A DNA stretch of 64,000 bases from JAICYJ01 sp963797565 (GTDB lineage Bacteria > Actinomycetota > Thermoleophilia > Gaiellales > JAICJC01). The stretch covers positions 1-64,000 of the forward strand of contig CAWCPM010000013.1 of NCBI GenBank assembly GCA_963797565.1, written 5' to 3'. Positions 55,513-63,043 of this stretch are shown here, in pieces (the first letter of the stretch is position 1; each line of letters begins with the position of its first letter). A program made the translations under genes and the position numbers. The notes beneath the pieces were generated by a model, which was given only the letters and a program-made list of their open reading frames with translations, made no database searches and was not told the origin of the DNA.

Positions 55513-57488
55513 AGCCCGTCGCCCTGATCGCGCTGCTGGCGGCGCTGGCGGTGGCCGGCGGCATCTTCGCCCGGCGCGCCCGGCTGCTCGTGCGGATCAT
55601 GCGCCTGGGCAAGCCCGCGCCCAGGTTCGACGACGTGCCGCAGCGGGTGCGCCAGGAGGCGGTCGTCGCGATCGGGCAGCGCAAGCTGCTGCAGCGGCTG
55701 GGCCCGGGGGTGATGCACGCGCTGATCTTCTGGGGCTTCATCGTGCTGTTCCCGACCATCATCATGGCCATGATCGCGGCCGTCGACCGCGACGCCACGC
55801 TGCCGTGGCTGGGCCACCAGGGCTGGTTCGCGCTCCTGGTCGACGTGTTCGCGGTGCTGGTGCTGCTGAGCGTGTGTGCGGCCTTCTTCATCCGCAAGGT
55901 GCAGCGGCCGGCGCGGTTCGAGGGCAGCCACATGGGCGAGGCCGACCTGATCCTGGCGATGATCGCGGGCATCGTCAGCACCCTGCTTCTGTGGCACGCC
56001 ACGCGCATCGCGCTGGGGCTGAACGAGTGGCCCGCATCGTGGTCGCCGGCCGCCAACGCGCTGTCGAACCTGTTCGGCGGCGGCAGCGGCACGAAGGCGC
56101 TCGAGCGCGGCCTGGTGTGGGCGCACGTGCTGCTGATCCTGAGCTTCCTGGCCTACCTGCCCTACTCGAAGCACCTGCACATCATCACCGCGGTCGTGAA
56201 CGTGTTCTTCGGTCGCACGCGCGCACGCGGCCGACTCGAGCCGCTCGTATTCGACGACCCGGACGTGCCCGAGGACGAGATCAGGCTCGGCTCCGGCACG
56301 CTCACCGACATGACGTGGAAGCAGATGGTGGACACCGCAACCTGCACCGAGTGCGGGCGCTGCCAGGACGTCTGCCCCGCCTACGCGACGGGCAAGGAGC
56401 TGTCGCCCAAGCTGCTGATCATGGGCCTGCGCGACCACCTGCTCGACCAGGGCCCGAAGCTGCTGTCAGGTGCCGACGGAGCCGACCCGCTGCCGCTGGT
56501 GCCAAACGCGGTCACCGACGACGTGGTCTGGGACTGCGTGACGTGCGGCGCCTGCGTGCACGAGTGCCCGGTCTCGATCGAGCACATCGACCACATCGTC
56601 GACCTGCGCCGCCACCTGGTGATGGCCGAGGCGCGGTTCCCGGCGGAGGCCGAGCCGATGCTGCGCGACGTCGAGCGGTCGTCCAACCCCTGGGGCAAGG
56701 CGCAGCAGGAGCGGGGCGACTGGACGCAGGGCCTGGGCGTGAAGGTGCTCGAGCCAGGCGATCCGGCACCCGAGGTGCTGTACTGGGTCGGCTGCGCCGC
56801 GTCGTTCGACGAGCGCGCACGGCAGAGCGCGGTGTCGACCGCGAAGCTGCTGCAGGCGGCCGGGGTCGACTTCGCGATCCTGGGCCCGCGCGAGTCGTGC
56901 ACCGGCGACCCGGCCCGGCGAATGGGCAACGAGTACGTGTTCCAGGCCTTCGCCGAGCAGAACGTCGAGACGCTGAACGAGTCCGGAGTGACGAAGATCG
57001 TGGCCAGCTGCCCGCACTGCTTCAACACGCTGGCCAACGAGTACCCGGACTTCGGCGGCCGCTATGAGGTGATGCACCACACCGAGCTGCTGGCCGAGCT
57101 GGTCCGCGACGGCCGGATCGAGCCGAAGGCCGGCGACGCACAGATCACCTACCACGACTCCTGCTACCTGGCCCGGCACAACGACGTGATGGCAGACCCG
57201 CGGCAGCTGGTGGAGGCGGTGGGGACGCCCGTCGAGATGGAGCGCAGCGGCAAGCGCACGTTCTGCTGCGGCGCCGGCGGCGCGCACATGTGGATGGAGG
57301 AGCGCGGCAGCGCCATCAACGAGGAGCGGGTGCGGCAGGCCGATGAGACCGGGGCCGAGACGCTGGCGGTGGCCTGCCCGTTCTGCACGGTGATGCTCGA
57401 TGACGGCGTCCGCACCAGCGGCAGCAAGCTGCGGGTGGCGGACGTGGCCACGCTGCTGGCCGAGTCGATAGACGGCGACGCTGGTTAG
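55509..57488 (+). CDS. Membrane-bound iron-sulfur ETF:quinone oxidoreductase-like protein (HdrD/EtfD type)
   Basis: A ~659-residue fusion. The N-terminal half has about five membrane helices of NarI-like b-type type (VMHALIFWGFIVLFPTIIMA, GLVWAHVLLILSFLAYLPY). Then come two [4Fe-4S] motifs, CTECGRCQDVCPAY and CVTCGACVHECPVS, and two CCG domains (VGCAASFDERARQ, SCPHCFNTLANEY, DSCYLARHN, FCCGAGGAHMWMEE). Proteins like this oxidise ETF and reduce quinone. The start is odd: the family-like N-terminus reads EPVALIALLAALAVAGG, but the codon before it is ATA (55509). The first standard in-frame start is GTG 55551, which would cut helix 1. A base error is likely. Confidence 0.88.
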   Translation: MEPVALIALLAALAVAGGIFARRARLLVRIMRLGKPAPRFDDVPQRVRQEAVVAIGQRKLLQRLGPGVMHALIFWGFIVLFPTIIMAMIAAVDRDATLPWLGHQGWFALLVDVFAVLVLLSVCAAFFIRKVQRPARFEGSHMGEADLILAMIAGIVSTLLLWHATRIALGLNEWPASWSPAANALSNLFGGGSGTKALERGLVWAHVLLILSFLAYLPYSKHLHIITAVVNVFFGRTRARGRLEPLVFDDPDVPEDEIRLGSGTLTDMTWKQMVDTATCTECGRCQDVCPAYATGKELSPKLLIMGLRDHLLDQGPKLLSGADGADPLPLVPNAVTDDVVWDCVTCGACVHECPVSIEHIDHIVDLRRHLVMAEARFPAEAEPMLRDVERSSNPWGKAQQERGDWTQGLGVKVLEPGDPAPEVLYWVGCAASFDERARQSAVSTAKLLQAAGVDFAILGPRESCTGDPARRMGNEYVFQAFAEQNVETLNESGVTKIVASCPHCFNTLANEYPDFGGRYEVMHHTELLAELVRDGRIEPKAGDAQITYHDSCYLARHNDVMADPRQLVEAVGTPVEMERSGKRTFCCGAGGAHMWMEERGSAINEERVRQADETGAETLAVACPFCTVMLDDGVRTSGSKLRVADVATLLAESIDGDAG

Positions 57489-57496
57489 ATCTCGGT

Positions 57497-57973
57497 CTAG
57501 ATCACGCGGTTGAGCTCGACCAGCAGGCCGCGCAGCTGCGCGTACCGCTTCTCCCCCAGCTCCCGCGCCCACAGCGTCTCCAGCTCGGCCACGGCGTCGC
57601 GGATCACGTGGGCCGCGGCGACGCCGCGCCGCGTCAGCACGATCCGCCGGGAACGCAGATCCTCGGGGTCGGGCCGGCGTTCGAGGTAGCCGCGCTGTTC
57701 CAGCTGCCCCAGCTGGTAGTTGAGCGCCTGCTTGCTCATGCCCAGCTGCGTGGCCAGATCGGACGGGCGCTCACCCTGCGGGCCGGGATAGCGCAGCACG
57801 GTCAGGTGGGCCTGGTCGATGTCGGCGAAGCCGTGCTCGTGCAGCCGCTCGATCATCCGCCGCCGCACCGCGTCGACCGGCATGCGCAGCAGCGCCCCGA
57901 TCAGCGGCGGGCCCAGCGGCTCGCGCTCTGCGAGACCATCGGCAGAGCGTCCTTGCGAAGTCTCCTGTTCCAT
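57497..57973 (-). CDS. MarR-family transcriptional regulator
   Basis: A 158-residue winged-helix dimer protein. FADIDQAHLTVLRYPGPQ, ATQLGMSKQALNYQLGQLEQ (recognition helix) and the wing RPDPEDLRSRRIVLTRRG are typical. ATG 57971-57973 lies six bases after the GFA-type gene, so it is probably the last gene of the minus-strand one-carbon operon and may be its local regulator. It is convergent with the iron-sulfur membrane protein with eight bases between the stops. The effector is unknown. Confidence 0.88.
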   Translation of the reverse strand: MEQETSQGRSADGLAEREPLGPPLIGALLRMPVDAVRRRMIERLHEHGFADIDQAHLTVLRYPGPQGERPSDLATQLGMSKQALNYQLGQLEQRGYLERRPDPEDLRSRRIVLTRRGVAAAHVIRDAVAELETLWARELGEKRYAQLRGLLVELNRVI

Positions 57974-57979
57974 GTATCG

Positions 57980-58429
57980 TCAAATCACTTTACCACTCGC
58001 AGCGGCGCCTCCGCCCTCAGCCGCGGCCGAGCGCTGGTGGTGCGGCAGGCCGTCGTCGGGCAGCTCGTACCAGTCACCCTTCTGGGAGGTGAACCAGTGG
58101 CCGGCGATGCGCAGCCCGGTCTCGCCGTCAAGCGACCCGGCCGCGATCGCGACGTAGTCGCGACCGGGCGCGTCCCAGAACAGGCTTGAGCCGCACTCGC
58201 CACAGAAGCCACGGCGGGCGTGCGCGTCGCTCTGGGGGCTGGCGATCCAGCGCAGCCCACCCTGCACGGTCAGCGCCAGATCGGTGCGGGCGGCCGCGGT
58301 GCTGGCCGCGACGTTGCCGTGCCAGCGCCGGCACTCGACGCAGTGGCAGATCAGGATGTCGCGCAGCGGCCCCCGCACCTCGTAGCGCACCGCGCCGCAC
58401 AGGCAGCCGCCGGTTGCGACCTCGCTCAC
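57980..58429 (-). CDS. GFA-family zinc protein (glutathione-dependent formaldehyde-activating-like)
   Basis: A 149-residue CENP-V/GFA-fold protein with its zinc Cys: GGCLCGAVRYEVRG (C9, C11), ICHCVECRRWHGN (C30, C33) and GFCGECGSSLFWD. It starts at GTG 58427-58429, inside the stop of the alcohol dehydrogenase gene (GTGA). Family names suggest formaldehyde handling, but few members are tested and actinobacteria use mycothiol rather than glutathione. Its place between an alcohol dehydrogenase and a one-carbon operon supports, but does not prove, a formaldehyde-related role. Confidence 0.85.
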   Translation of the reverse strand: MSEVATGGCLCGAVRYEVRGPLRDILICHCVECRRWHGNVAASTAAARTDLALTVQGGLRWIASPQSDAHARRGFCGECGSSLFWDAPGRDYVAIAAGSLDGETGLRIAGHWFTSQKGDWYELPDDGLPHHQRSAAAEGGGAAASGKVI

Positions 58430-59556
58430 GCGTCGCCCCCGAGGTCGAGCACCACCCGCGTGGCATCGCCCGAGCGCACGGCGTCGATGCCGACGCCGAC
58501 CTCGTCCAGCGTCAGCCGGTGTGAGATCAGCCGGTCGAGCGGCAGCCGCCCGCGCCGGTAGGCGTCGAGGATCAGCGGGAAGTCGCGGTCGGGCCGAGCC
58601 GACCCGTAGATCGATCCCAGCACCCGCCGCTCCATGCGCGGGATCGACCGCGCCGGCACGGTCAGCTCGGCATCGGCGCGCGGGATGCCGGCCATCACGG
58701 CCGCTCCCCGCTTCCGCGTGGACAGGAACGCTGCCCGCATCGGACCGGGCCGGCCGGTGCAGTCGATGGCATAGTCGACGCCGCCGCCGCTGGCCGCCAC
58801 CACCGCCTCGGCCACCTGCTCCGGCTCGCCCTGCCACTGCACGACGGCGGTGGCGCCGAGCTGCTGGGCGCGCTCGAGGCGCTCGTGCCGGCGGTCGATG
58901 GCGATCACCTGCGACGCGCCCGAGGCGACCGCGCCCATCACGGCCGAGAGCCCGGTGCCGCCGGTGCCGATCACCGCCACCCGCTCGCCCGGCCGCACGC
59001 CGGCGGTGCGCCAGACGGCGCCGACGCCGCTCGTCACCGCACAGCCGAGCAGCGCCGCCACCTCGAACGGCACGTCGGAGGGGATCTGGACGCACGACCG
59101 GGCGGGCACGACCGCGCGCTCCGCGAAGGTGGACAGGAAGCAGTAGTGGTGCACCTCCGCCCCGCCGAATCGGAGCCGGGTGGTGCCGTCGAGCAGGCCG
59201 CCGGCCAGCATCAGCGGCCAGGCGGTGCCGCACAGGTGCGGCAGGTCTCGCAGGCACTCCTCGCAGCGGCCGCAGTACGGGGCCCAGGACAGCGCCACGT
59301 GGTCGCCGGGCGCAAGACCCTGCACGCCCTCGCCCAGCGCCTCGACGACACCGGCTCCCTCGTGGCCGGGCACGACCGGGGCCGGCACGTCGACCGTGCC
59401 GTCGAGCAGGTTCAGGTCGTCCTGGCAGACGCCGCTTGAGTGCAGCCGCACCAGCACCTCACCGGGGCCGGGCGGGGCCAGCTCGAGCTCGACCACCCGC
59501 AGCGGCGTGCCCGGAGCGGGAAGCAGCGCCGCGCGCATCGAGGTCACGTCGCTCAT
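58426..59556 (-). CDS. Zinc-dependent alcohol dehydrogenase (MDR family, class III-like)
   Basis: A 376-residue medium-chain dehydrogenase. Catalytic-zinc residues are C44 in SSGVCQDDLNLLDG and H65-E66 in VVPGHEGAGVVEAL. The four structural-zinc Cys are C95, C98, C101 and C109 (CGRCEECLRDLPHLC). The NAD motif is VAVIGTGGTGLSAVMGAV, with Asp in IAIDRR favouring NAD. Asp replaces the usual His-Thr after the catalytic Cys. Possible substrates are an alcohol or a thiol-bound formaldehyde adduct, which context favours. ATG 59554-59556 overlaps the DUF1638 stop. Confidence 0.88.
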   Translation of the reverse strand: MSDVTSMRAALLPAPGTPLRVVELELAPPGPGEVLVRLHSSGVCQDDLNLLDGTVDVPAPVVPGHEGAGVVEALGEGVQGLAPGDHVALSWAPYCGRCEECLRDLPHLCGTAWPLMLAGGLLDGTTRLRFGGAEVHHYCFLSTFAERAVVPARSCVQIPSDVPFEVAALLGCAVTSGVGAVWRTAGVRPGERVAVIGTGGTGLSAVMGAVASGASQVIAIDRRHERLERAQQLGATAVVQWQGEPEQVAEAVVAASGGGVDYAIDCTGRPGPMRAAFLSTRKRGAAVMAGIPRADAELTVPARSIPRMERRVLGSIYGSARPDRDFPLILDAYRRGRLPLDRLISHRLTLDEVGVGIDAVRSGDATRVVLDLGGDA

Positions 59557-60131
59557 GCCGCCAGGCGCTCCAGCTGTGCCTCCAGCCCCGACTCGCCCAC
59601 GTCGCGCACCTCCAGCGGCAGCCCCAGCATGGCCGCCGCCCGCTCGGCCAGCTTCAGCAGCTCGGGCGTACGCCGCTGCGCCAGCCAGATCACACGTGTG
59701 TAGGAGTGGAAGTAGTCGTCGCGCAGCTCGGGGTGCCGGTCGAGGCCGAGCGACCGCCAGACCGTGCGGTCGAAGGTGCGCGCCAGGAAATCGGTCAGGA
59801 AGTAGGTGCCGGGCTGCTCGGCCACCGCCTCCGCCACCTCCGGCTTCGCGAACACGTCGTAGCAGTGGTCGCCCTCCAGCCGCTCGATGCCGCGACGGCG
59901 GAGCTCCTGATCGAGCGCGCCGTAGCTGCCGCAGTCGGCGTAGGCGACCGCCACGCGCTGGTAGCGGCCGGCCAGCTCGTCCAGCAGACGGCCGACCGCC
60001 GGCGCGATCTGCTCCGGGCGGTTGTGCAGCTCCGGCGGCAGCGGGTGCACGTCGATGTCCCAGCCGCGCCGCTCGGCAATGGCGTTGACGTGCAGGGCGA
60101 GCGCGCCGCATGCGATCACGGCCGTCCTCAT
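59553..60131 (-). CDS. DUF1638 protein of corrinoid / methylamine gene clusters
   Basis: A 192-residue cytosolic protein. Possible metal ligands are C8 in VIACGALALH, C67 in VAYADCGSYGALD and H89-C90 in EGDHCYDVF, positions typical of DUF1638. YFLTDFLARTFDRTVWRSLG follows. The family occurs almost only beside methyltransferase, corrinoid-protein and corrinoid-activating genes, but no biochemical role is established. ATG 60129-60131 overlaps the stop of the corrinoid-activating gene; its own stop overlaps the alcohol dehydrogenase start. Tight coupling implies a matched amount with both. Confidence 0.87.
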   Translation of the reverse strand: MRTAVIACGALALHVNAIAERRGWDIDVHPLPPELHNRPEQIAPAVGRLLDELAGRYQRVAVAYADCGSYGALDQELRRRGIERLEGDHCYDVFAKPEVAEAVAEQPGTYFLTDFLARTFDRTVWRSLGLDRHPELRDDYFHSYTRVIWLAQRRTPELLKLAERAAAMLGLPLEVRDVGESGLEAQLERLAA

Positions 60132-61987
60132 CCCGGAAACGCCAGCTCGTCCATGAACATGTCGTTGAAGTCTGCCCGCCCGGAGAGCTCCACGTACTCG
60201 ACCTCGTCCAGGATGGCGTCGGCCGCGGCGCGCTCCCGCAGCGACAGCGCCGCCATCTTGGCGCCCTCGCCGGCCACGTTCCCGGCCGAGATGATGCGCG
60301 GCAGCGCCAGCTTCGGCACCAGGCCGATCCGAACGGCGCTGGCCGGCGACAGGTAGCTGCCGAAGCTGCCCGCCAGCAGCACCTGGGTGATCTCGTCGGG
60401 GCCGATGCCGAGCTCCTTGATCAGGATCCGCCAGCCGGTCGCGATCGAGGCCTTGGCGAACTGCAGCTCGCGCACGTCGCGCTGCGACAGGTAGATGGCG
60501 TTCGCAGGGTCGTCTCCGCGCCATGCCAGCACGAACACCCGCTCCTCGCCCACCTTCACCAGCCGCGTGCTCAGCTCCGGATGCAGCTCGGCGGCGTCCT
60601 CGTCGGGGATGAAACGGCCGGAGTGGTCGAGCAGGCCGACCGACACCAGCTGGGAGACGGCGTCCACCAGACCGGAGCCGCACATGCCGACCGGCGCGGC
60701 ATCGCCGATCACCTCCAGCGTCATCTCCTCGCCGCTGATCGCGACGCCCTCGATCGCGCCCTCCGCGGCGCGCATGCCGCAGCGGATCTGGGCGGCCTCG
60801 AAGGCGGGGCCGGCCGGCGCGGCGGTTGCGACCACCCGCTCGCTCGAACCCAGCGCGATCTCGGAGTTGGTGCCGACGTCGATGAACAGGCGCACCCGGC
60901 GGTCGCGGGTGAGGCCGGTGGCAAGCATGCCGGCCACGATGTCCCCGCCCACGTAGGCGCCCAGGGCGGGGAACACGGCGGCCGGCGCACGCGGGTGCAC
61001 GCGCACGCCGAAGTCGGAGGCAACCGCCGGTGGCAGACGCCGGGCGGTGATGATGAACGGCGACATGCCCAGCGGCTCGGGGTCGATGCCCAGCGCCAGC
61101 TGCATCATCGTGACGTTGCCGCAGACCACGATCTCGTACACCTCCGCCGGTGACAGGCCGGCCTCCTCGCAGACCTCGCCGGCGAGGCCGTTCATCGTCT
61201 CATGCGCCCGCTGCTGCAGCATCTCCAGCGCATCCGGGTCCATCATCGTGGCCGAGACGCGCGAGATCACGTCGGCGCCGAACGGCTGCTGCCGGTTCAG
61301 CATCGAGCGCACGGCCAGCGGCTGGCCGGTGCCGAGGTCGAGCAGCGTCGCCACCACCGTGGTCGTACCGAGGTCGAAGGCGATCGCATGCCGCCGCTCG
61401 GTGGTGTCGCCGGGCTCGACGTCGATCAGCATGTCGTCGCAGATCACGGCCGTGACCTTGTAGTTGGACGAGCGCAGGGTGCGGCCGATGCCGCGGGCGG
61501 CGCCCAGCTCCACGCGCAGCTCGAAGTCGTCGACGGCATTGACCACGCGTTCCATGTCGGCGACCTGATCCTCCAGCGACGGCTCCTCCAGCTCCAGGTA
61601 GCGCTTCTGCACGGAGGGACGCAGGATCACGTGGCGGCCGACGCCGACCAGCGCCGCCTTGGGCCGGGTCTGCAGCGGCGGCACCTCGACGCCGAGGTCG
61701 TGGGTTGCGATGGCGCGGCAGGCCAGCCGCCAGCCGCCGCGCAGCTCGTCGGGGCTGAACGCGCGCGGGTCGAGCGTGTCGATCGGCACCTCGCCGTCGG
61801 TGATGCGCACCTTGCACTTCTTGCAGGTGCCGTGGCCGCCGCAGGTCGAGTCGATGGCGATGCCGTTCCAGCTGGCCCCGTCGAACACGGTGGTGCCGGC
61901 CGGCACGCGCACCTCGCCGCCGTCGGGCGCGAACGTCAGCCGGACGCGGCCGGTGCCTGGCTGGATCGTCTCGGCGTCGGCTGCCAT
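60128..61987 (-). CDS. Corrinoid-activating ASKHA-domain ferredoxin (RamA/RACo type)
   Basis: A 619-residue ATP-dependent reductive activator of corrinoid proteins. The N-terminal plant-type [2Fe-2S] domain has C49, C55, C58 (STCGGHGTCKKCKV) and C90 (WRLACRAI). A linker domain follows (~100-200). The ASKHA ATPase comes next, with AFDLGTTTVVATLLDLGTGQ as phosphate-1 motif, VCGNVTMMQLALG, LFIDVGTNSEIALG as phosphate-2, and VLLAGSFGSYLSPASAVRIG. Such proteins return inactive Co(II) corrinoid to Co(I). ATG 61985-61987 is just beyond the third palindromic element. Stop overlaps DUF1638 by ATGA. Confidence 0.92.
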   Translation of the reverse strand: MAADAETIQPGTGRVRLTFAPDGGEVRVPAGTTVFDGASWNGIAIDSTCGGHGTCKKCKVRITDGEVPIDTLDPRAFSPDELRGGWRLACRAIATHDLGVEVPPLQTRPKAALVGVGRHVILRPSVQKRYLELEEPSLEDQVADMERVVNAVDDFELRVELGAARGIGRTLRSSNYKVTAVICDDMLIDVEPGDTTERRHAIAFDLGTTTVVATLLDLGTGQPLAVRSMLNRQQPFGADVISRVSATMMDPDALEMLQQRAHETMNGLAGEVCEEAGLSPAEVYEIVVCGNVTMMQLALGIDPEPLGMSPFIITARRLPPAVASDFGVRVHPRAPAAVFPALGAYVGGDIVAGMLATGLTRDRRVRLFIDVGTNSEIALGSSERVVATAAPAGPAFEAAQIRCGMRAAEGAIEGVAISGEEMTLEVIGDAAPVGMCGSGLVDAVSQLVSVGLLDHSGRFIPDEDAAELHPELSTRLVKVGEERVFVLAWRGDDPANAIYLSQRDVRELQFAKASIATGWRILIKELGIGPDEITQVLLAGSFGSYLSPASAVRIGLVPKLALPRIISAGNVAGEGAKMAALSLRERAAADAILDEVEYVELSGRADFNDMFMDELAFPG

Positions 61988-61989
61988 GC

Positions 61990-62157
61990 TAGATGGTTGA
62001 TTTCCCGGGATACGTGGATGCTGGGCGCAGGATGGGGCGCGTTGGACGACGGGAGCGTCTGCAGGGCAGGCTGGATGTTGCCCTGGCCAAGGACGATCGT
62101 GGCGTCCAGCGTGTCCCAGTCCAGTCCAGCGCCGCGTAGCTCGTGGAATCAACCATC
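61990..62157. repeat. Diverged palindromic element, copy 3
   Basis: GATGGTTGATT (61992-62002) and AATCAACCATC (62147-62157) are exact inverted repeats. The left end TAGATGGTTG equals that of copy 2. Inside, GGATG, GGCGCAGG, CGGGAGCGTCTGC keep the order of GATG, GGCGCAAGG, CGGGAGTGATCTGC in the other copies. A 15-bp stem, 62034-62048 with 62103-62117, pairs fully if three G-T pairs are allowed. CAGGGCA/TGCCCTG (62062-62068/62079-62085 approx.) is a hairpin. It separates the methyltransferase and activator genes of one operon; no coding frame is seen in it. Confidence 0.6.
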
Positions 62158-62161
62158 CTTA

Positions 62162-63025
62162 CTACGACGACGCGGCCTGCGCGGCCTGCCTGGCCCGGTA
62201 CGCGGCGATCCAGCGGGCGCCCCATTCGTCCTGGCCGAGCAGGAAGTCGGTGGCTCGCACCGACTCGACGCACTCGCGAGCGCGCGCGTCCATGATCGCA
62301 CTGGTCAGTCCGTGGCTCTTGGCGACCGCCAGGAAGGCGGCGCCCAGGGTGTGGCGGCCGGGCAGCCCGAACGAGGTGTTGCTGGCGCCGCAGGTCATGT
62401 TCACGCCCAGGTCGTCACGGATCAGCCGCACCGTCTCCAGGAACAGCGTGACCGCGCGCGGCTCGGCGCCGACCGGCATCGCCAGCGGGTCGATCACGAC
62501 ATCCTCAGGCGGGATGCCGTGGTCGCCGGCGGCCGAGACGATCTTTCGGGCCACCTCCAGCCGGCGCTCGGGCTCCATCGGGATCTCGTCGTCGTTCGCG
62601 AGGCCGATCACGGCGGCGCCGTGGCGGGCCACGATCGGCAGGATCAGGTTCAGCCGCTCGTCCTCACCGGTGACCGAGTTGACGAGCGCCTTGCCCTCGT
62701 AGGCTCCCAGGCCGGCCTCGAGCGCCTCGATGATGGAGGAGTCGATGCACAGCGGCAGGTCGGTCAGGCCCTGCACCATCGGCACGGCCGCCCGCATCAG
62801 CTCGATCTCGTCGGCCAGCGGATCGCCCACGTTGACGTCCAGCACGTCCGCGCCGCCGGCCACCTGCTCGGCCACGTCGATTTCGAGCTGGGACAGGTCA
62901 CCGGCCTGCAGCTGCACCTGGAAAGCCCTGCGGCCGGTGGGGTTGATGCGCTCGCCGATCACGCAGAACGGCGCGCCGTCCCCGATCACGACCGTGCGCG
63001 ACCGTGACTCAATGGTGGTCTGCAT
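62162..63025 (-). CDS. Methyl-tetrahydrofolate:corrinoid methyltransferase (AcsE/MtgA-like)
   Basis: A 287-residue TIM-barrel protein of the dihydropteroate-synthase/methyltransferase family. It moves a methyl group between methyl-corrinoid protein and H4folate. GERINPTGR (24-32), ADVLDVNVGDPLAD, LCIDSSIIEALE, VNSVTGEDERL, VIDPLAMPVG and CGASNTSFGLPGRH match the pterin-binding methyltransferase, not the folate-biosynthetic DHPS. ATG 63025 has GTCCTTT complement (AAAGGAC, 63031-63037) as ribosome site. In the absence of CODH/ACS genes, the catabolic direction (methyl-corrinoid to methyl-H4folate) is inferred, as in glycine-betaine MtgA systems. Confidence 0.91.
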   Translation of the reverse strand: MQTTIESRSRTVVIGDGAPFCVIGERINPTGRRAFQVQLQAGDLSQLEIDVAEQVAGGADVLDVNVGDPLADEIELMRAAVPMVQGLTDLPLCIDSSIIEALEAGLGAYEGKALVNSVTGEDERLNLILPIVARHGAAVIGLANDDEIPMEPERRLEVARKIVSAAGDHGIPPEDVVIDPLAMPVGAEPRAVTLFLETVRLIRDDLGVNMTCGASNTSFGLPGRHTLGAAFLAVAKSHGLTSAIMDARARECVESVRATDFLLGQDEWGARWIAAYRARQAAQAASS

Positions 63026-63043
63026 CCAGCGTCCTTTCAGATC

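Noticed and set aside
57484..57505. TAGATC repeats between convergent genes as a fourth palindromic element
   Set aside because: Only a few bases match the element ends, and there is no space for an internal body.
62034..62117. Cobalamin riboswitch before the corrinoid-activator gene
   Set aside because: No B12-box-like core was recognised, and the region fits the palindromic repeat family instead.
62162..63025. Folate-biosynthetic dihydropteroate synthase
   Set aside because: GERINPTGR, GASNTSFGLP and the corrinoid-operon context fit the methyl-H4folate:corrinoid methyltransferase better.
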